A stretch of 64,000 bases of DNA from Pseudomaricurvus alkylphenolicus (GCF_011683955.1 NZ_JAAQPI010000013.1:160807-224806), one strand, 5' to 3'. Numbered from the stretch's first letter, positions 9,529 through 19,481 are shown. Numbers and translations: made by a program. Notes: generated by a model from the letters alone, not told the origin.

Positions 9529-11049
9529 TTACTCGGGACGCATAGCCGGGAACAGCAGCACGTCTCGAATGGACGGTGAGTCGGTGAGCAACATCACCAA
9601 CCGGTCAATCCCAATGCCCTGACCGGCTGTCGGCGGCAGACCATATTCCAGAGCCCTGACATAGTCGGCATCAAAGTGCATGGCTTCGTCGTCACCGGCA
9701 TCTTTCTCGGCCACCTGGGCCTGAAAGCGCTCTGCCTGGTCTTCCGCGTCATTGAGCTCCGAGAAGCCATTGGCGATTTCCCGACCACCCACAAAGAACT
9801 CGAAGCGGTCGGTGACAAAAGGATTGTCATCGTTGCGGCGAGCCAGCGGCGATACTTCCGTGGGGTACTGGGTAATAAAAGTCGGATCGTCGAGACGGTG
9901 CTCCACCGTTTTCTCAAAGATCTCAATCTGTACTTTGCCCAATCCCCAGCTGTCCTTCAGTGGGATATCCAGATGTTCGGCGATCTGACGTGCGCCCTGC
10001 TCATCGGCCAGCGCCTCGGCCTTGATGTCGGGGTTAAAGTGCAGGATGGAATCAAACACACTCATACGGCGGAACGGCTTGGTGAAATCGTAAACCGTTT
10101 CCTGCATGACCTCACCATCGGCGTTTTTCACAGTGCTCTTGATCTGGGTGGTGCCGATCACTTCTTCGCACAGTTTGCGCAGCATGTCTTCGGTCAGGTC
10201 CATCAGGTCATTGTAATCGGCGTAGGCCTGGTAGAACTCCAGCATGGTAAATTCGGGGTTATGTCGGGTGGAAAGCCCCTCGTTACGGAAGTTGCGATTG
10301 ATCTCGTAAACGCGATCGAATCCGCCCACCACCAGTCGCTTCAGGTACAACTCCGGTGCGATACGCAGGTACATATCGATGTCCAGAGCATTATGGTGAG
10401 TAATAAAGGGCTTGGCCGAGGCACCGCCGGGAATCGCCTGCAACATGGGCGTTTCCACTTCCAGGAAGTCGTTGCCGTTAAGGTAGTTGCGAATGAACTG
10501 CACCACCCGCGTGCGGGTCACAAATGTGTCACGCACTTCCGGGTTGGCGATCAGATCCACATAGCGCTGGCGATAACGCATTTCCTGATCCGCCAGACCG
10601 TGGTATTTGTCAGGCAGCGGGCGCAGAGCTTTCGTCAGCAACTGGTACTGATCCATCTGCACATACAGATCACCCTTGCCGGATTTATGCAGCACACCAC
10701 GGCAACCGACAATGTCGCCCAGATCAAGAGTCTTGGCAAAGGGGCGCGCTTCCTTGGTGATGTAGAGCTGAATGCGATCGACGCTGTCCTGCACCACCAC
10801 CCAGGGGCCACGCATGGCAACGATACGGCCGGCCACGCTGACGACGTTGCCCAGTTCCTCGAGCTCTTCTTTGCTCTTATCCCCATAGGCCTGTTTCAGT
10901 TCCAGACTTTTATGCTCGGGGCGAAAGTCGTTGGGAAAGGTGGGGCCATCCTGCTCTCGCAGAGCCTGGAGCTTTTCGCGGCGAACCGCAATCAGCTTGT
11001 TGTCGTCTTGTGGCTGCTTGTCCTGAGACTGATGATTGTCGTTGCTCAT
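9529..11049 (-). CDS. lysS: Lysyl-tRNA synthetase, class II
   Basis: 506 residues. An N-terminal OB-fold anticodon domain ([19 protein letters not shown]) precedes the class II catalytic core: motif 1 around [21 protein letters not shown], motif 2 at [23 protein letters not shown], and motif 3 at [19 protein letters not shown]. Downstream of prfB on the same strand with 46 bp between them, the same order as in E. coli. Confidence 0.97.
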   Translation of the reverse strand: MSNDNHQSQDKQPQDDNKLIAVRREKLQALREQDGPTFPNDFRPEHKSLELKQAYGDKSKEELEELGNVVSVAGRIVAMRGPWVVVQDSVDRIQLYITKEARPFAKTLDLGDIVGCRGVLHKSGKGDLYVQMDQYQLLTKALRPLPDKYHGLADQEMRYRQRYVDLIANPEVRDTFVTRTRVVQFIRNYLNGNDFLEVETPMLQAIPGGASAKPFITHHNALDIDMYLRIAPELYLKRLVVGGFDRVYEINRNFRNEGLSTRHNPEFTMLEFYQAYADYNDLMDLTEDMLRKLCEEVIGTTQIKSTVKNADGEVMQETVYDFTKPFRRMSVFDSILHFNPDIKAEALADEQGARQIAEHLDIPLKDSWGLGKVQIEIFEKTVEHRLDDPTFITQYPTEVSPLARRNDDNPFVTDRFEFFVGGREIANGFSELNDAEDQAERFQAQVAEKDAGDDEAMHFDADYVRALEYGLPPTAGQGIGIDRLVMLLTDSPSIRDVLLFPAMRPE

Positions 11050-11095
11050 GATGTTGAAATCCTAATGCTTCGTAACCCCGGCGTGCGGGGGCGAA

Positions 11096-12191
11096 TCAGA
11101 GTCCGGCCTTAAGGCTGGCTTCAATAAACTGGTCCAGATCGCCGTCCAGTACCGCCTGGCAATTGCTGGTCTGTACACTGGTGCGCAGGTCCTTGATGCG
11201 CTGGTCGTCCAGCACATAGGAGCGGATCTGGCTGCCCCAACCGATGTCGGACTTGGTGTCCTCCATCGCCTGCTTTTCTTCGTTGCGCTTCTGCATCTCC
11301 ATCTCATAGAGCTTTGCACGCAGCATCTTCCAGGCCTGGTCGCGGTTTTTGTGCTGGGATCGCTGACTCTGACACTCGGCCACAATACCCGTGGGTTCGT
11401 GGGTCAATCGTACCGCAGAGTCAGTCTTGTTCACGTGCTGACCACCGGCGCCCGAAGCACGGTAGGTATCAGTGCGCACATCAGCGGGATTGATGTCGAT
11501 TTCGATATTGTCATCGATCTCCGGAGATACGAACACGGACGTGAACGAGGTGTGGCGACGACCGCCCGAATCAAACGGCGACTTACGCACCAGACGATGC
11601 ACCCCCGTCTCCGTGCGCAGCCAGCCAAATACATATTCGCCCTCAAAGCGAATGGTGGCACTCTTGATACCCGCCACGTCGCCGGCAGAGCATTCTTCCA
11701 GCGTGGTTTTGAAGCCCTTGGCCTCACCCCAACGCAGGTACATGCGCAGCAGCATTTCACCCCAATCCTGAGCCTCGGTGCCACCAGAGCCAGCCTGAAT
11801 AGTCAGGAAGCAGTTGTTGGGGTCCATTTCGCCGGAGAACATGCGGCGGAATTCCAGCTTGGCGAGGTGTTCATTCAAACCCTCGATCTCGGCCTCCACC
11901 TCAGCGACGGAGTCCTCATCGTCCTCTTCTACCGCCATCTCCAACAACTCGCGGCTATCGGCCACGCCGCTGTCCAGATCATCAATGGTTTTTACCACTT
12001 GCTCCAGGCTGGAGCGCTCACGACCCAGCTCCTGGGCGCGGTCGGGCTCATCCCAGACGCTGGGCTCAGCCAGCTCCAGTTCGACCTCTGTCAGGCGCTC
12101 TTTCTTGTGAGCATAGTCAAAGATACCCCCTAAGAACGTCAGTGCGTTCTTGCAGGTCTTTCAAGGCATTCAATAATGGGGCGATTTCCAT
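11096..12191 (-). CDS. prfB: Peptide chain release factor 2 (programmed +1 frameshift)
   Basis: The gene is in two frames: complement(12120..12191) encodes 24 residues (M-E-I-A-P to R-G-Y-L). The ribosome then shifts +1 at CTT-T-GAC and reads complement(11096..12118), giving about 364 residues in total, close to E. coli RF2. The RF2 tripeptide SPF (in RKSPFDSGG) and the GGQ motif ([11 protein letters not shown]) are present. It recognises UAA and UGA stop codons. The in-frame UGA makes synthesis self-limiting. Gene callers that ignore frameshifting will start it at 11998. Followed by lysS. Confidence 0.97.
12116..12131 (-). promoter_or_regulatory. prfB programmed frameshift site
   Basis: On the minus strand the coding sequence reads AGGGGG TAT CTT TGA C. 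The Shine-Dalgarno-like AGGGGG (12126-12131) lies at the required short spacing before the slippery CTT-TGA-C. This is identical to the E. coli RF2 autoregulatory site. Confidence 0.95.
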
Positions 12192-12398
12192 GGAAACCCT
12201 TTTGTTTTCAGTACCATCGGGAAAAATTCAAGGCGCGAATTGTACAGGAGAGCCGAGTCGAACTCTAGAGCACCTCCTCGCGGCTTTCCGTAACAGGCTT
12301 AAATGACAAGAAAAGTGACGTTTACAGCCAATCACTTGCTCCTGGGAAAAGAGTATAGTCGCCCTGCCACCCTCTGAGCCAAGGAGCTGTAACTCAAC

Positions 12399-13061
12399 AT
12401 GAATGTCCAGGACGCCGTCAATGCCCGCGTTTCCACCCGCGCCTTTCTCGACAAACCGGTCCCCGCAGACACTCTGCAAAACATCTTTAGAGCTGCGCAA
12501 CAATCCCCGTCCAACTGCAATGTGCAACCCTGGCAAACCTACGTGGTTTCCGGAGCAAAGAAGGATCAGCTCAAAGAAAAGCTGTTTGAAGAGCTGATGA
12601 AGGGCCAGCTGCCCAATCCCGATTTTGACTGGAAAGTGTACTATGAGGGTATTCACAAGGATCGCCAGTATGGCTCCGCCTATGCCTTGTACAACGCCCT
12701 GGGCATTGAGCGCGGTGACAAGCAGGCCCGCCAGGTGGCCATGTCGCGCAATTGGGGATTCTTTGATGCGCCCCACGTTGCTTTTTTCACTATGGAAAAA
12801 TACCTCAACATTATGGGCGCAGTGGACATCGGCATCTACGCACAGACGCTGGCGCTTTTAATGACCGAACAGGGCATCGCCTGCTGTATGCAGGGAGCAC
12901 TGGGACAATACCCGGACCCGGTCAAGGAGTTTCTCGATCTGCCGGAAAGCCGCGGAATTCTGTTTGGAATGTCGTTTGGCTACGCGGACGACTCCGCCGA
13001 TGCAAACAGTGCCCGCACCGATCGCGAACAACTGGATACCGCCGTAAGCTTTATTTCGTAA
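12399..13061 (+). CDS. Nitroreductase family protein
   Basis: 220 residues. N-terminal RVSTRAFLDKPVPADTL and QQSPSNCNVQPWQTYVVSG are the FMN-binding signature of the nitroreductase superfamily. The C-terminal SRGILFGMSFGYADD is the usual family ending. An FMN-dependent NAD(P)H oxidoreductase is expected; the physiological substrate is unknown. SD AAGGAG precedes the ATG. Divergent from prfB, with a 207-bp gap holding no other recognisable feature. Confidence 0.85.
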   Translation: MNVQDAVNARVSTRAFLDKPVPADTLQNIFRAAQQSPSNCNVQPWQTYVVSGAKKDQLKEKLFEELMKGQLPNPDFDWKVYYEGIHKDRQYGSAYALYNALGIERGDKQARQVAMSRNWGFFDAPHVAFFTMEKYLNIMGAVDIGIYAQTLALLMTEQGIACCMQGALGQYPDPVKEFLDLPESRGILFGMSFGYADDSADANSARTDREQLDTAVSFIS

Positions 13062-13103
13062 ACGGCCTTCAAACCCCGGGCCCCAGAAGCAGCGGGCTGG
13101 TAA

Positions 13104-14063
13104 TTACAGCGCCTGCTCCAGGGTTTCGGGATCGCGCTCAAACTGCACTTCACCCAACTGCGGTGTCTGCTTGCACTCCCCACACACCACATCCACTGCC
13201 AGATCCTCGCCGCAGCTGGCATGCACCAGGCGGAACGGATGTGCTACCGGCGGCAAATTATCCAGCACCCACTGGCGCAGGGCCATGGTCTGCCCGTACA
13301 GGGATTTACCTTTTTCCGTCAGACGGTACTCAAACCGCGGCGGGCTTGACTGATATTCGCTGCGCGCCAACACCTCACTGTCCACCAGAGACTTGAGTCG
13401 GTCTGCGAGAATATTGGTGGCGATACCCAGTTGCTGTTGAATGTCATCGTAGCGGTGCAGACCGATAAACATGGCGGCCAGAATCAAGGTGGTCCAGCGA
13501 TCACCCAAAATGCCGACAACGTGTGACAGAGCCTGGTCAGAGCCGGAATGGGTCTGTTGGCGACTGCGCCGCTGGCTGCCCAATCCCTTACTGATTTCAC
13601 TGGCGGGAACCGGTTCCGCATCCGGAGAGATCACACGTTTGACGTCGTCATAACGCAACTCCTGGCGGCAATGCCGGCAGATGCATTGCGGCTTCAAACC
13701 ATGCTCCTGGCCCAAGTGATGCTGCAGTGGTACCGGGCCACCTCCACCACCGCTGCCCCAGCGAGACTCCCACTCCCACAACAACAAGGTCCAGGGATAT
13801 AACGCCAGCCCCTTCTCGGTCAGCCAGTAGCCGTAACGCTCAGGGCTCTGACAGTAGAGCTGCTTGAACAGAATCCCATCTTCCACCAGCCCTTCCAGCC
13901 GATTGGCCAGAGTACCCCGGGCCGCGCCTGTGTGTTCACGAAACTCATTAAAGCGGTGACGTCCCAGGAAGGCGTCCCGCAAGATCAACATCGTCCATCG
14001 GTCACCGATGATATTGAGCCCCCGCGCTACGGGGTTGGTCACAATCTGATTGGCAATTTGCAT
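13104..14063 (-). CDS. Tandem HxlR-type transcriptional regulator
   Basis: About 319 residues with two complete HxlR winged-helix domains in one chain. The first spans roughly residues 5-100 (GDRWTMLILRDAFLGRHRFNEF, ARGTLANRLEGLVEDGIL). The second spans roughly 185-290 (GDRWTTLILAAMFIGLHRYDDI, ATNILADRLKSLVDSEVL). Each is followed by a Cys-rich stretch (CICRHC; CGED and CGEC) that could hold zinc. HxlR proteins normally have one domain and dimerise. It is divergent from the four-gene catabolic operon. The ATG at 14063 is chosen over 14117 by homology, since the first HTH follows directly. Likely regulator of both operons to its right. Confidence 0.85.
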   Translation of the reverse strand: MQIANQIVTNPVARGLNIIGDRWTMLILRDAFLGRHRFNEFREHTGAARGTLANRLEGLVEDGILFKQLYCQSPERYGYWLTEKGLALYPWTLLLWEWESRWGSGGGGGPVPLQHHLGQEHGLKPQCICRHCRQELRYDDVKRVISPDAEPVPASEISKGLGSQRRSRQQTHSGSDQALSHVVGILGDRWTTLILAAMFIGLHRYDDIQQQLGIATNILADRLKSLVDSEVLARSEYQSSPPRFEYRLTEKGKSLYGQTMALRQWVLDNLPPVAHPFRLVHASCGEDLAVDVVCGECKQTPQLGEVQFERDPETLEQAL

Positions 14064-14161
14064 AGCGCAAAGTCTAGCGAAAATCCCCCACACATGAAAC
14101 GCGGACATGATGCTCAAAGTTGATCAGCATCAACCCTTCTGTTAGTCTCATATCAAAAGCT

Positions 14162-14177
14162 ACTTGCATTAATGAAC
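14162..14177 (+). promoter_or_regulatory. Candidate operator motif, catabolic operon 1
   Basis: ACTTGCATTAATGAAC. It matches three copies upstream of the second operon (19482, 19518, 19546). It lies between the divergent HxlR gene and the operon and overlaps the ATG at 14172, which argues that translation really starts at 14226. ACTTGCA resembles half-sites reported for HxlR-family regulators; binding by the neighbouring regulator is inferred. Confidence 0.5.
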
Positions 14178-14225
14178 CATCAAAGAACCCATAAAGAAAA
14201 CCAGCCAGATTGGGAGACCGCCACT

Positions 14226-15899
14226 ATGCATCACTGGTTTGAGCAGCATTCGGACACGCTTGACCGCGCCCTCGACGCCTGTCAAAAACGCTACGCCTGG
14301 AGCGCCTATACAGAAAGTCCCAGCAGCAAAATTCACGGCAAGGAAAGACCCGCAGCAGGTAAAGCCAACTTTCAAAATATGCTGGGTAACGCCTTTCCCC
14401 TGGAGCAGCCCGGCCAGATCGGCGTGACCGGCGAAGAGATCTCCCCCTATACCCGCGAGCCTCTCGAGGTGACCTACCCCAAAATTGATATCAATGTGCT
14501 TTACCAGGCCATTGAAGAGGCGCTGCCCGGCTGGCGAGATGCCGGCATCGAAACCCGCGTGGGTATATGTCTGGAGATGTTGCACCGCTGCTCAGAACAG
14601 CTGTTTGAAAATGCCCACGCCACCATGCACACCTCTGGGCAAAGTTACATCATGGCGTTCGCCGGCAGTGGCGCCAATGCCCTGGACCGAGGCCTCGAAG
14701 CCCTGGCCTACGCCTACAAAGCCATGAAAGATGTACCGGCCACAGCTGACTGGCGGCGCAGTTTTGGCGGCGACGGCGCCGCACATCTACAGAAAACCTA
14801 TAAAATCATGCCCAGGGGTATCAGCGTCGCTGTGTGCTGCGCCACCTTTCCTCTGTGGAATGGCTATCCTGCGTTGATGGCGAGCCTGGCGACCGGCAAT
14901 CCCGTTGTCATGAAACCCCATCCCAGCGCCATCCTGCCAGTCGCATTGATGGTAAAAACCTGCCGCGAGGCACTCCTTGATGCTGGCTTCGATCCTAACC
15001 TGGTCACCCTCGTCGCCGACACCCGCGCCCAACCGGCAACGCTGGATTTACTGCAACACCCACGAACCGCGATTGTTGATTTCACCGGCAGCCCGACCTT
15101 TGGCCGGTGGATAGAAACAAACTGCACTCGCGCTCAGGTTTACACAGAAACCGCCGGTTGCAATTCCGTGGTTCTGGAATCCTGCAATGACCTGCAGGCT
15201 GTCGCCGGCGCCATCGCTCACTCGCTATGCCAGGCATCTGCACAGATGTGCACCAGCGTACAAAATATTCATGTGCCCGCCGAAGGTATTCTTGTGCAGG
15301 ATGAAAAAGTCAGCTTCGAAGGTGTTTGCGAAGCCCTGGTATCTGCCGTTGAAGATCACCTGAAGGACCCCGCCAAAGCCGCCTTTCTGTGCGGCACTCT
15401 GGTCACGGAAGATATCTACCAGACCATTGAGGGCATTCGCCGTGAAGGCAGAGAGCGAGGCAGGCTGCTCAGAGATTCCGGTCCCTACGATCATCCTGAA
15501 TTCACCAATGCCCGAACAGCCACGCCACTTATGCTGGCGGTTACGCAAAAGGAAAGGGATCTGTATAGCCAGGAGCTGTTCGGTCCCATTTCGTTTGTTA
15601 TCAAAGGAGGCGATGCCGACGATTGCTTGAAGGCGGCAACCCGCGATGCCTGTGAACACGGAGCCATTACCTCCCATGTATACTCTGCAAACACTGAATT
15701 TCTGCAACGCGCCCAGGATGCCTACAACCTGGCCGGCGCCTCCGTCGCCTGCAACCTGGTCGGCATGCCAATCAATTTCGCGGCGGCCTACAGCGACTTT
15801 CATGTGAGCGGCCTCAACCCCGCGGGCAATGCCTGTCTGACCGACCTGGCGTTTGTCGCCAACCGCTTTCGAATTGTGCAGCGCAAGGTGATGGTGTGA
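14226..15899 (+). CDS. PaaN-like aldehyde dehydrogenase
   Basis: About 557 residues. Resembles the PaaN (type 2) family of NAD(P)-dependent aldehyde dehydrogenases named from phenylacetate degradation. The N-terminal part (FEQHSDTLDRAL, ISPYTREPLEVTYP) is characteristic. The ALDH glutamate lies in YTETAGCNSVV and the catalytic Cys in ASAQMCTSVQ (about C342). The start at 14226 has GGGAGA upstream. A start at 14172 has no ribosome-binding site and falls inside the repeated operator-like motif. The next gene overlaps the stop by 4 bp. No other paa gene is present, so phenylacetate itself need not be the substrate. Confidence 0.8.
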   Translation: MHHWFEQHSDTLDRALDACQKRYAWSAYTESPSSKIHGKERPAAGKANFQNMLGNAFPLEQPGQIGVTGEEISPYTREPLEVTYPKIDINVLYQAIEEALPGWRDAGIETRVGICLEMLHRCSEQLFENAHATMHTSGQSYIMAFAGSGANALDRGLEALAYAYKAMKDVPATADWRRSFGGDGAAHLQKTYKIMPRGISVAVCCATFPLWNGYPALMASLATGNPVVMKPHPSAILPVALMVKTCREALLDAGFDPNLVTLVADTRAQPATLDLLQHPRTAIVDFTGSPTFGRWIETNCTRAQVYTETAGCNSVVLESCNDLQAVAGAIAHSLCQASAQMCTSVQNIHVPAEGILVQDEKVSFEGVCEALVSAVEDHLKDPAKAAFLCGTLVTEDIYQTIEGIRREGRERGRLLRDSGPYDHPEFTNARTATPLMLAVTQKERDLYSQELFGPISFVIKGGDADDCLKAATRDACEHGAITSHVYSANTEFLQRAQDAYNLAGASVACNLVGMPINFAAAYSDFHVSGLNPAGNACLTDLAFVANRFRIVQRKVMV

Positions 15900-17143
15900 A
15901 CGATGTTTTTATTGCCGGCGTCGGCATGACGGCGCTGGGTCGGTTTGTGGATCGCAGCGTGAAAAACCTGACCCGAGAAGCAGTATGGCGTTGCCTGGAA
16001 GACGCCAATGCCCAGATTTCCGACGTGGAAGCAGCTTGGTTCTCCAATTCGCGCCAGGGTCTGCTCGAAGGCCAGAATGGCATCCGCGGTCAATGCGCGC
16101 TGCGCCCGCTGGGCTTGCAAAACATCCCCATCACCAACGTCGAAAATGCCTGTGCCTCAGGCAGCACGGCATTGTCCCAGGCATATGCACACATTGGCGC
16201 GGGCCTGTGTGAAACCGCTCTGGTTGTCGGTGCGGAAAAAATGTTTTTCCCGGATCAACGGGAAGCCATGTTCAAAGCGTTTTTGGGAGGCACCGACATC
16301 GAGCAACTGGAGAGTTTTCGTGACCACACCCAGAGCATGGCTGCTCATTTAATCCCTCCGGACCTGCCCGAAGGCGGCCAACGCAGCTTCTTTATGGACA
16401 GTTATGCCGGTCAGGCGCGTTTGCACATGGACCACTACGGCACCACCCGAGAACAGCTCGCCGAAGTCGCCGTCAAGAATCGGTGGCATGCAACCTTTAA
16501 TCATCATGCACAATTTCAAAAGACATTAACCGTAGACCAGGTTCTCGCTGAACGATTGATCAGCTGGCCATTTACGCTACCCATGTGCGCACCGATTTCC
16601 GATGGCGCCTGTGCGATAGTGATCTGTGCCTCTTCCGCTCTGCCCCGTCTGCAGCCAGATCGCGCCGTGAAAATACGAGCGATTGAACTGGCCAGTGGCA
16701 GTGATCGTGACGACAGAGATTTTGCCAATCATATTGGTCGCCGAGCGGCGCTGGCAGCCTACGAACAGGCGCACATTGACCCCGGCGACACGGACCTGGT
16801 CGAAGTGCACGACGCCACTGCCTACTCGGAAATCCAACAAATCGAAAACCTGGGTTTATGCCCGTTGGGAGAAGGCGGCAGCTTTAGCGCCGCCGGTCAC
16901 ACTCGCCTGGGCGGCAAGATACCGGTAAACCCGTCTGGAGGATTAATTTCCAAAGGACACCCGGTGGGAGCCACAGGCCTGATGCAATTGCACGAACTCA
17001 CCACCCAGCTGCGCGGCGAAGCCGGCAAGCGACAGGTCTCCGGTGCCCGCCTTGCGGTGGCAGAAAACGGTGGCGGTTTTTACCGTAACGAAGAAGCCGT
17101 GACAGCGGTCACCGTGTTGGAAAAAATGGGAGCAACACCATGA
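15896..17143 (+). CDS. SCP2-type thiolase / acyl-CoA acetyltransferase-like protein
   Basis: 415 residues from a GTG that overlaps the upstream stop. The nucleophilic Cys is in NACASGSTALSQ near residue 90. VEVHDATAYSEI takes the place of the HDCF motif, and KGHPVGATGL is present. The C-terminus reads AVAENGGGFYRNE, as in lipid-transfer-type thiolases, without the classical C-terminal Cys. It could cleave a 3-ketoacyl-CoA or act as a retro-aldolase like Ltp2, although no DUF35 partner is adjacent. Translationally coupled on both sides. Confidence 0.8.
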   Translation: MNDVFIAGVGMTALGRFVDRSVKNLTREAVWRCLEDANAQISDVEAAWFSNSRQGLLEGQNGIRGQCALRPLGLQNIPITNVENACASGSTALSQAYAHIGAGLCETALVVGAEKMFFPDQREAMFKAFLGGTDIEQLESFRDHTQSMAAHLIPPDLPEGGQRSFFMDSYAGQARLHMDHYGTTREQLAEVAVKNRWHATFNHHAQFQKTLTVDQVLAERLISWPFTLPMCAPISDGACAIVICASSALPRLQPDRAVKIRAIELASGSDRDDRDFANHIGRRAALAAYEQAHIDPGDTDLVEVHDATAYSEIQQIENLGLCPLGEGGSFSAAGHTRLGGKIPVNPSGGLISKGHPVGATGLMQLHELTTQLRGEAGKRQVSGARLAVAENGGGFYRNEEAVTAVTVLEKMGATP

Positions 17144-18699
17144 CTGAGTCTATTAAGTTTTTACCCATTGACTGTCTCTACCAGGGCGTCGCTATTAATC
17201 CCGGTGCGACCGCAATTGAGGATCACCAAACCTCACTAAGCTACCACGATCTGGTTATTCAAGTTGAGGCTCTGGCGCTGGCGCTGGCCCAACAACTGCC
17301 GCCGCAAAGTCGCGTGGCACTGTGCGCTCAAAACCACGCACCTCATATTATCGCCTTCTTGGCCATTCTGGCAGCGGGTATGATCTGGATACCCGTCAAC
17401 CCCAAAAACGGCGCCCAACTGAATCGTAAATTATTACAGCGCGTTGATCCTGACCTGTTGATGATTGACCGGAACAGTGCTGACGCACTGGCGTTTGATC
17501 CAGGCTCAACATTGAAGACAGCACACACTCTGTTTCTCGACGGAGACCAGAGTCCACATATTGACGACTGGATTCGACCTAATTCGGGCAAACCGTTTTC
17601 ACCTGCACGTCCGGCCGTCGATAGTATTATGGCCATTAAGTTTACCGGCGGTTCTACCGGTGAACCCAAGGGCGTAATGCAAAGCCATCTCAATGTCGCC
17701 ACTGTGGTGGACAACCTTCAGGCCAGCTACCAATTTACTCGCGAAGATTGCAACCTCACTGTCGCACCTCTGACCCATGGCGCCTCTCACCTTATTCTGC
17801 CCATTCTCGCCGCAGGCGCAAGACATCTTATTCTGCCAGACAGCAACACAGACACCATTCTGGATGCGTTCACTCGGCGCGGTGCCAGCGTGTGTTTTAT
17901 GCCACCCACACTGATCTATAAACTACTGGAACACCCAGACGCGTGCCCTGAAAACCTTCCACACTTGAGACACTTGATTTACAGCGCCGCTCCCATGCCC
18001 CCTGCACGCATTCAACAAACATTGGATCGACTGGGCCCGGTACTGTCAACGCTCTATGGACAAACCGAAGCCCCGATGACCATCACCACACTCGACAACA
18101 ACGAGATGCGGAAACCCGAACTGCAATCCTCCGTCGGCCGTGCCTGTAAACACAGTGACCTTGCGATTCTCGATGACAAGGGCAGATCCCTCCCTGCCGG
18201 CCAAATTGGAGAAGTGGCCATTGCGGGCCCGCTGGTCATGAACGGCTACTATCGGGAAGATGACAAAACCGGCGCCACCATGAGCGGCCAGTGGCTGCGC
18301 ACGGGGGACCTGGGATGCTTGGACAAACAAGGTTATCTGTTTTTGCAGGGGCGCTCCAGCGACGTCATTATCAGCGGCGGTTTCAATGTCTACCCCAGCG
18401 AAGTGGAGAACCTGCTGATCGATATGCAGGGAATTACAGAATGCGTTGTCTTCGGAAAACCCGATGACTACTGGGGAGAATGCGTTGAAGCTGTGGTCTG
18501 TCTTCAGAACGACGCTTGTTTCGACGAAAAACAACTGCGACAAACCATCAAAGAACGGCTGGGCCCCATCAAAACCCCAAAACGAATCCATCAGCTGGAA
18601 CAACTGCCTCGCAATCCGGTAGGAAAAGTGGTACGACGTGATGTCGCCACCCTGATCCAAACCCAACAGCTTGCCCGACATTCGGAGATGACAAAATGA
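17140..18699 (+). CDS. Acyl-CoA ligase (AMP-forming)
   Basis: 519 residues of the ANL superfamily. It carries the P-loop FTGGSTGEPKG near residue 165, the adenylate motif LYGQTEAPMT near 305, the hinge TGDLG and the motif GRSSDVIISGGFNVYPSEVE near 405. The C-terminal catalytic Lys is in NPVGKVVRRD. It activates a carboxylic acid to its CoA thioester; substrate unknown. ATGA overlaps with both the previous and the next gene indicate a tightly coupled operon. Confidence 0.88.
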   Translation: MTESIKFLPIDCLYQGVAINPGATAIEDHQTSLSYHDLVIQVEALALALAQQLPPQSRVALCAQNHAPHIIAFLAILAAGMIWIPVNPKNGAQLNRKLLQRVDPDLLMIDRNSADALAFDPGSTLKTAHTLFLDGDQSPHIDDWIRPNSGKPFSPARPAVDSIMAIKFTGGSTGEPKGVMQSHLNVATVVDNLQASYQFTREDCNLTVAPLTHGASHLILPILAAGARHLILPDSNTDTILDAFTRRGASVCFMPPTLIYKLLEHPDACPENLPHLRHLIYSAAPMPPARIQQTLDRLGPVLSTLYGQTEAPMTITTLDNNEMRKPELQSSVGRACKHSDLAILDDKGRSLPAGQIGEVAIAGPLVMNGYYREDDKTGATMSGQWLRTGDLGCLDKQGYLFLQGRSSDVIISGGFNVYPSEVENLLIDMQGITECVVFGKPDDYWGECVEAVVCLQNDACFDEKQLRQTIKERLGPIKTPKRIHQLEQLPRNPVGKVVRRDVATLIQTQQLARHSEMTK

Positions 18700-19145
18700 C
18701 GAATACCAATTTTAATCAGCAGTCCGAACACATGACCGGACTGGAACGCCTGCGGACATTCGAGCAACAACCAGAACGTCGAGGTATGGCGGAAAATCTC
18801 GGATATCAATTGGAAAGTGTTGAAGCGGATCAAGTGATAATGAGTTATCGCCCTAAAGAACGCCATATGAACCTGCTGGGCTCGTTACATGGAGGCATTC
18901 TCGCTTCTCTACTGGACACCGCAATGGGATGTGCCGTAATGACAAGACTGGACGCCGGCGAGGGGCATACCATGACGGATCTGAACACCAAGTTTTTGCG
19001 CGCGGTAATGGACCCTGATGAGGTGCTGACGATTAAAGCCTGGGTGGATCACAATGGACGGCGTTTGCTGTCCGCAGCCGGAACGATTGTTGACAGTCAA
19101 TCGCGATTGGTGGCACGTGCTATGGCAACAGCGGTTCGGTTGTAG
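18696..19145 (+). CDS. PaaI-like hotdog thioesterase
   Basis: 149 residues. The hotdog core GSLHGGILASLLDTAMGCAV is the PaaI/4HBT signature, followed by DLNTKFLRAVMD. Such enzymes release free acids from stalled or aromatic CoA thioesters. It is the last gene of the four-gene operon and overlaps the ligase stop by 4 bp. Confidence 0.85.
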   Translation: MTNTNFNQQSEHMTGLERLRTFEQQPERRGMAENLGYQLESVEADQVIMSYRPKERHMNLLGSLHGGILASLLDTAMGCAVMTRLDAGEGHTMTDLNTKFLRAVMDPDEVLTIKAWVDHNGRRLLSAAGTIVDSQSRLVARAMATAVRL

Positions 19146-19220
19146 TTTTTGGCTCTGTGACTCGGAGTGGGTACCAGAAATTAACTATGAGGCAGGTAAC
19201 TTTGTGAACTGAGGTGTCGG

Positions 19221-19382
19221 AGGTGGCCGGGGTGTTGTTTTCAAAGCATTAAAGAGGGCGCCGAAGGAGTCAATGAGACCGGCGTTTTTTTGCCGGGCTC
19301 ATTTGGGACTGAGGGCAGCCCGGAGGGCCGCCCGACCGCTTTGAAAACAACACCCCGGCCGCCTCATGAGGCACCCAACCCC
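19221..19382 (+). repeat. 144-bp structured repeat, copy 1 (plus tail)
   Basis: Outer arms 19221-19247 and 19338-19364 pair over 27 positions (GGGGTGTTGTTTTC with GAAAACAACACCCC at the core). Inside are an arm GAGACCGGC / GCCGGGCTC with a T-rich loop, and a short GCCCGGAGGGC hairpin. The tail reads CATGAGGCACCCAACCCC. The second copy at 44453 has the same length and compensatory changes. It fills most of a 466-bp gap between two + strand operons. Whether it acts as RNA or DNA is not known. Confidence 0.85.
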
Positions 19383-19481
19383 TAGCATCCGTTTGCAAAA
19401 TCCAACAACCCTCTAATTTCCCCAACAAAAACAAGCACTTAAAAAACCAACAAAAATACTGTCACCAAAATCCAACCAAAG

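Noticed and set aside
9676..11112. Open frame of 478 codons opposite lysS
   Set aside because: Shadow of lysS, whose three class II motifs are intact on the other strand.
15896..17143. Missing C-terminal Cys in this thiolase taken as a defect
   Set aside because: Normal for SCP2/lipid-transfer-type thiolases, unlike the classical thiolase at 28946.
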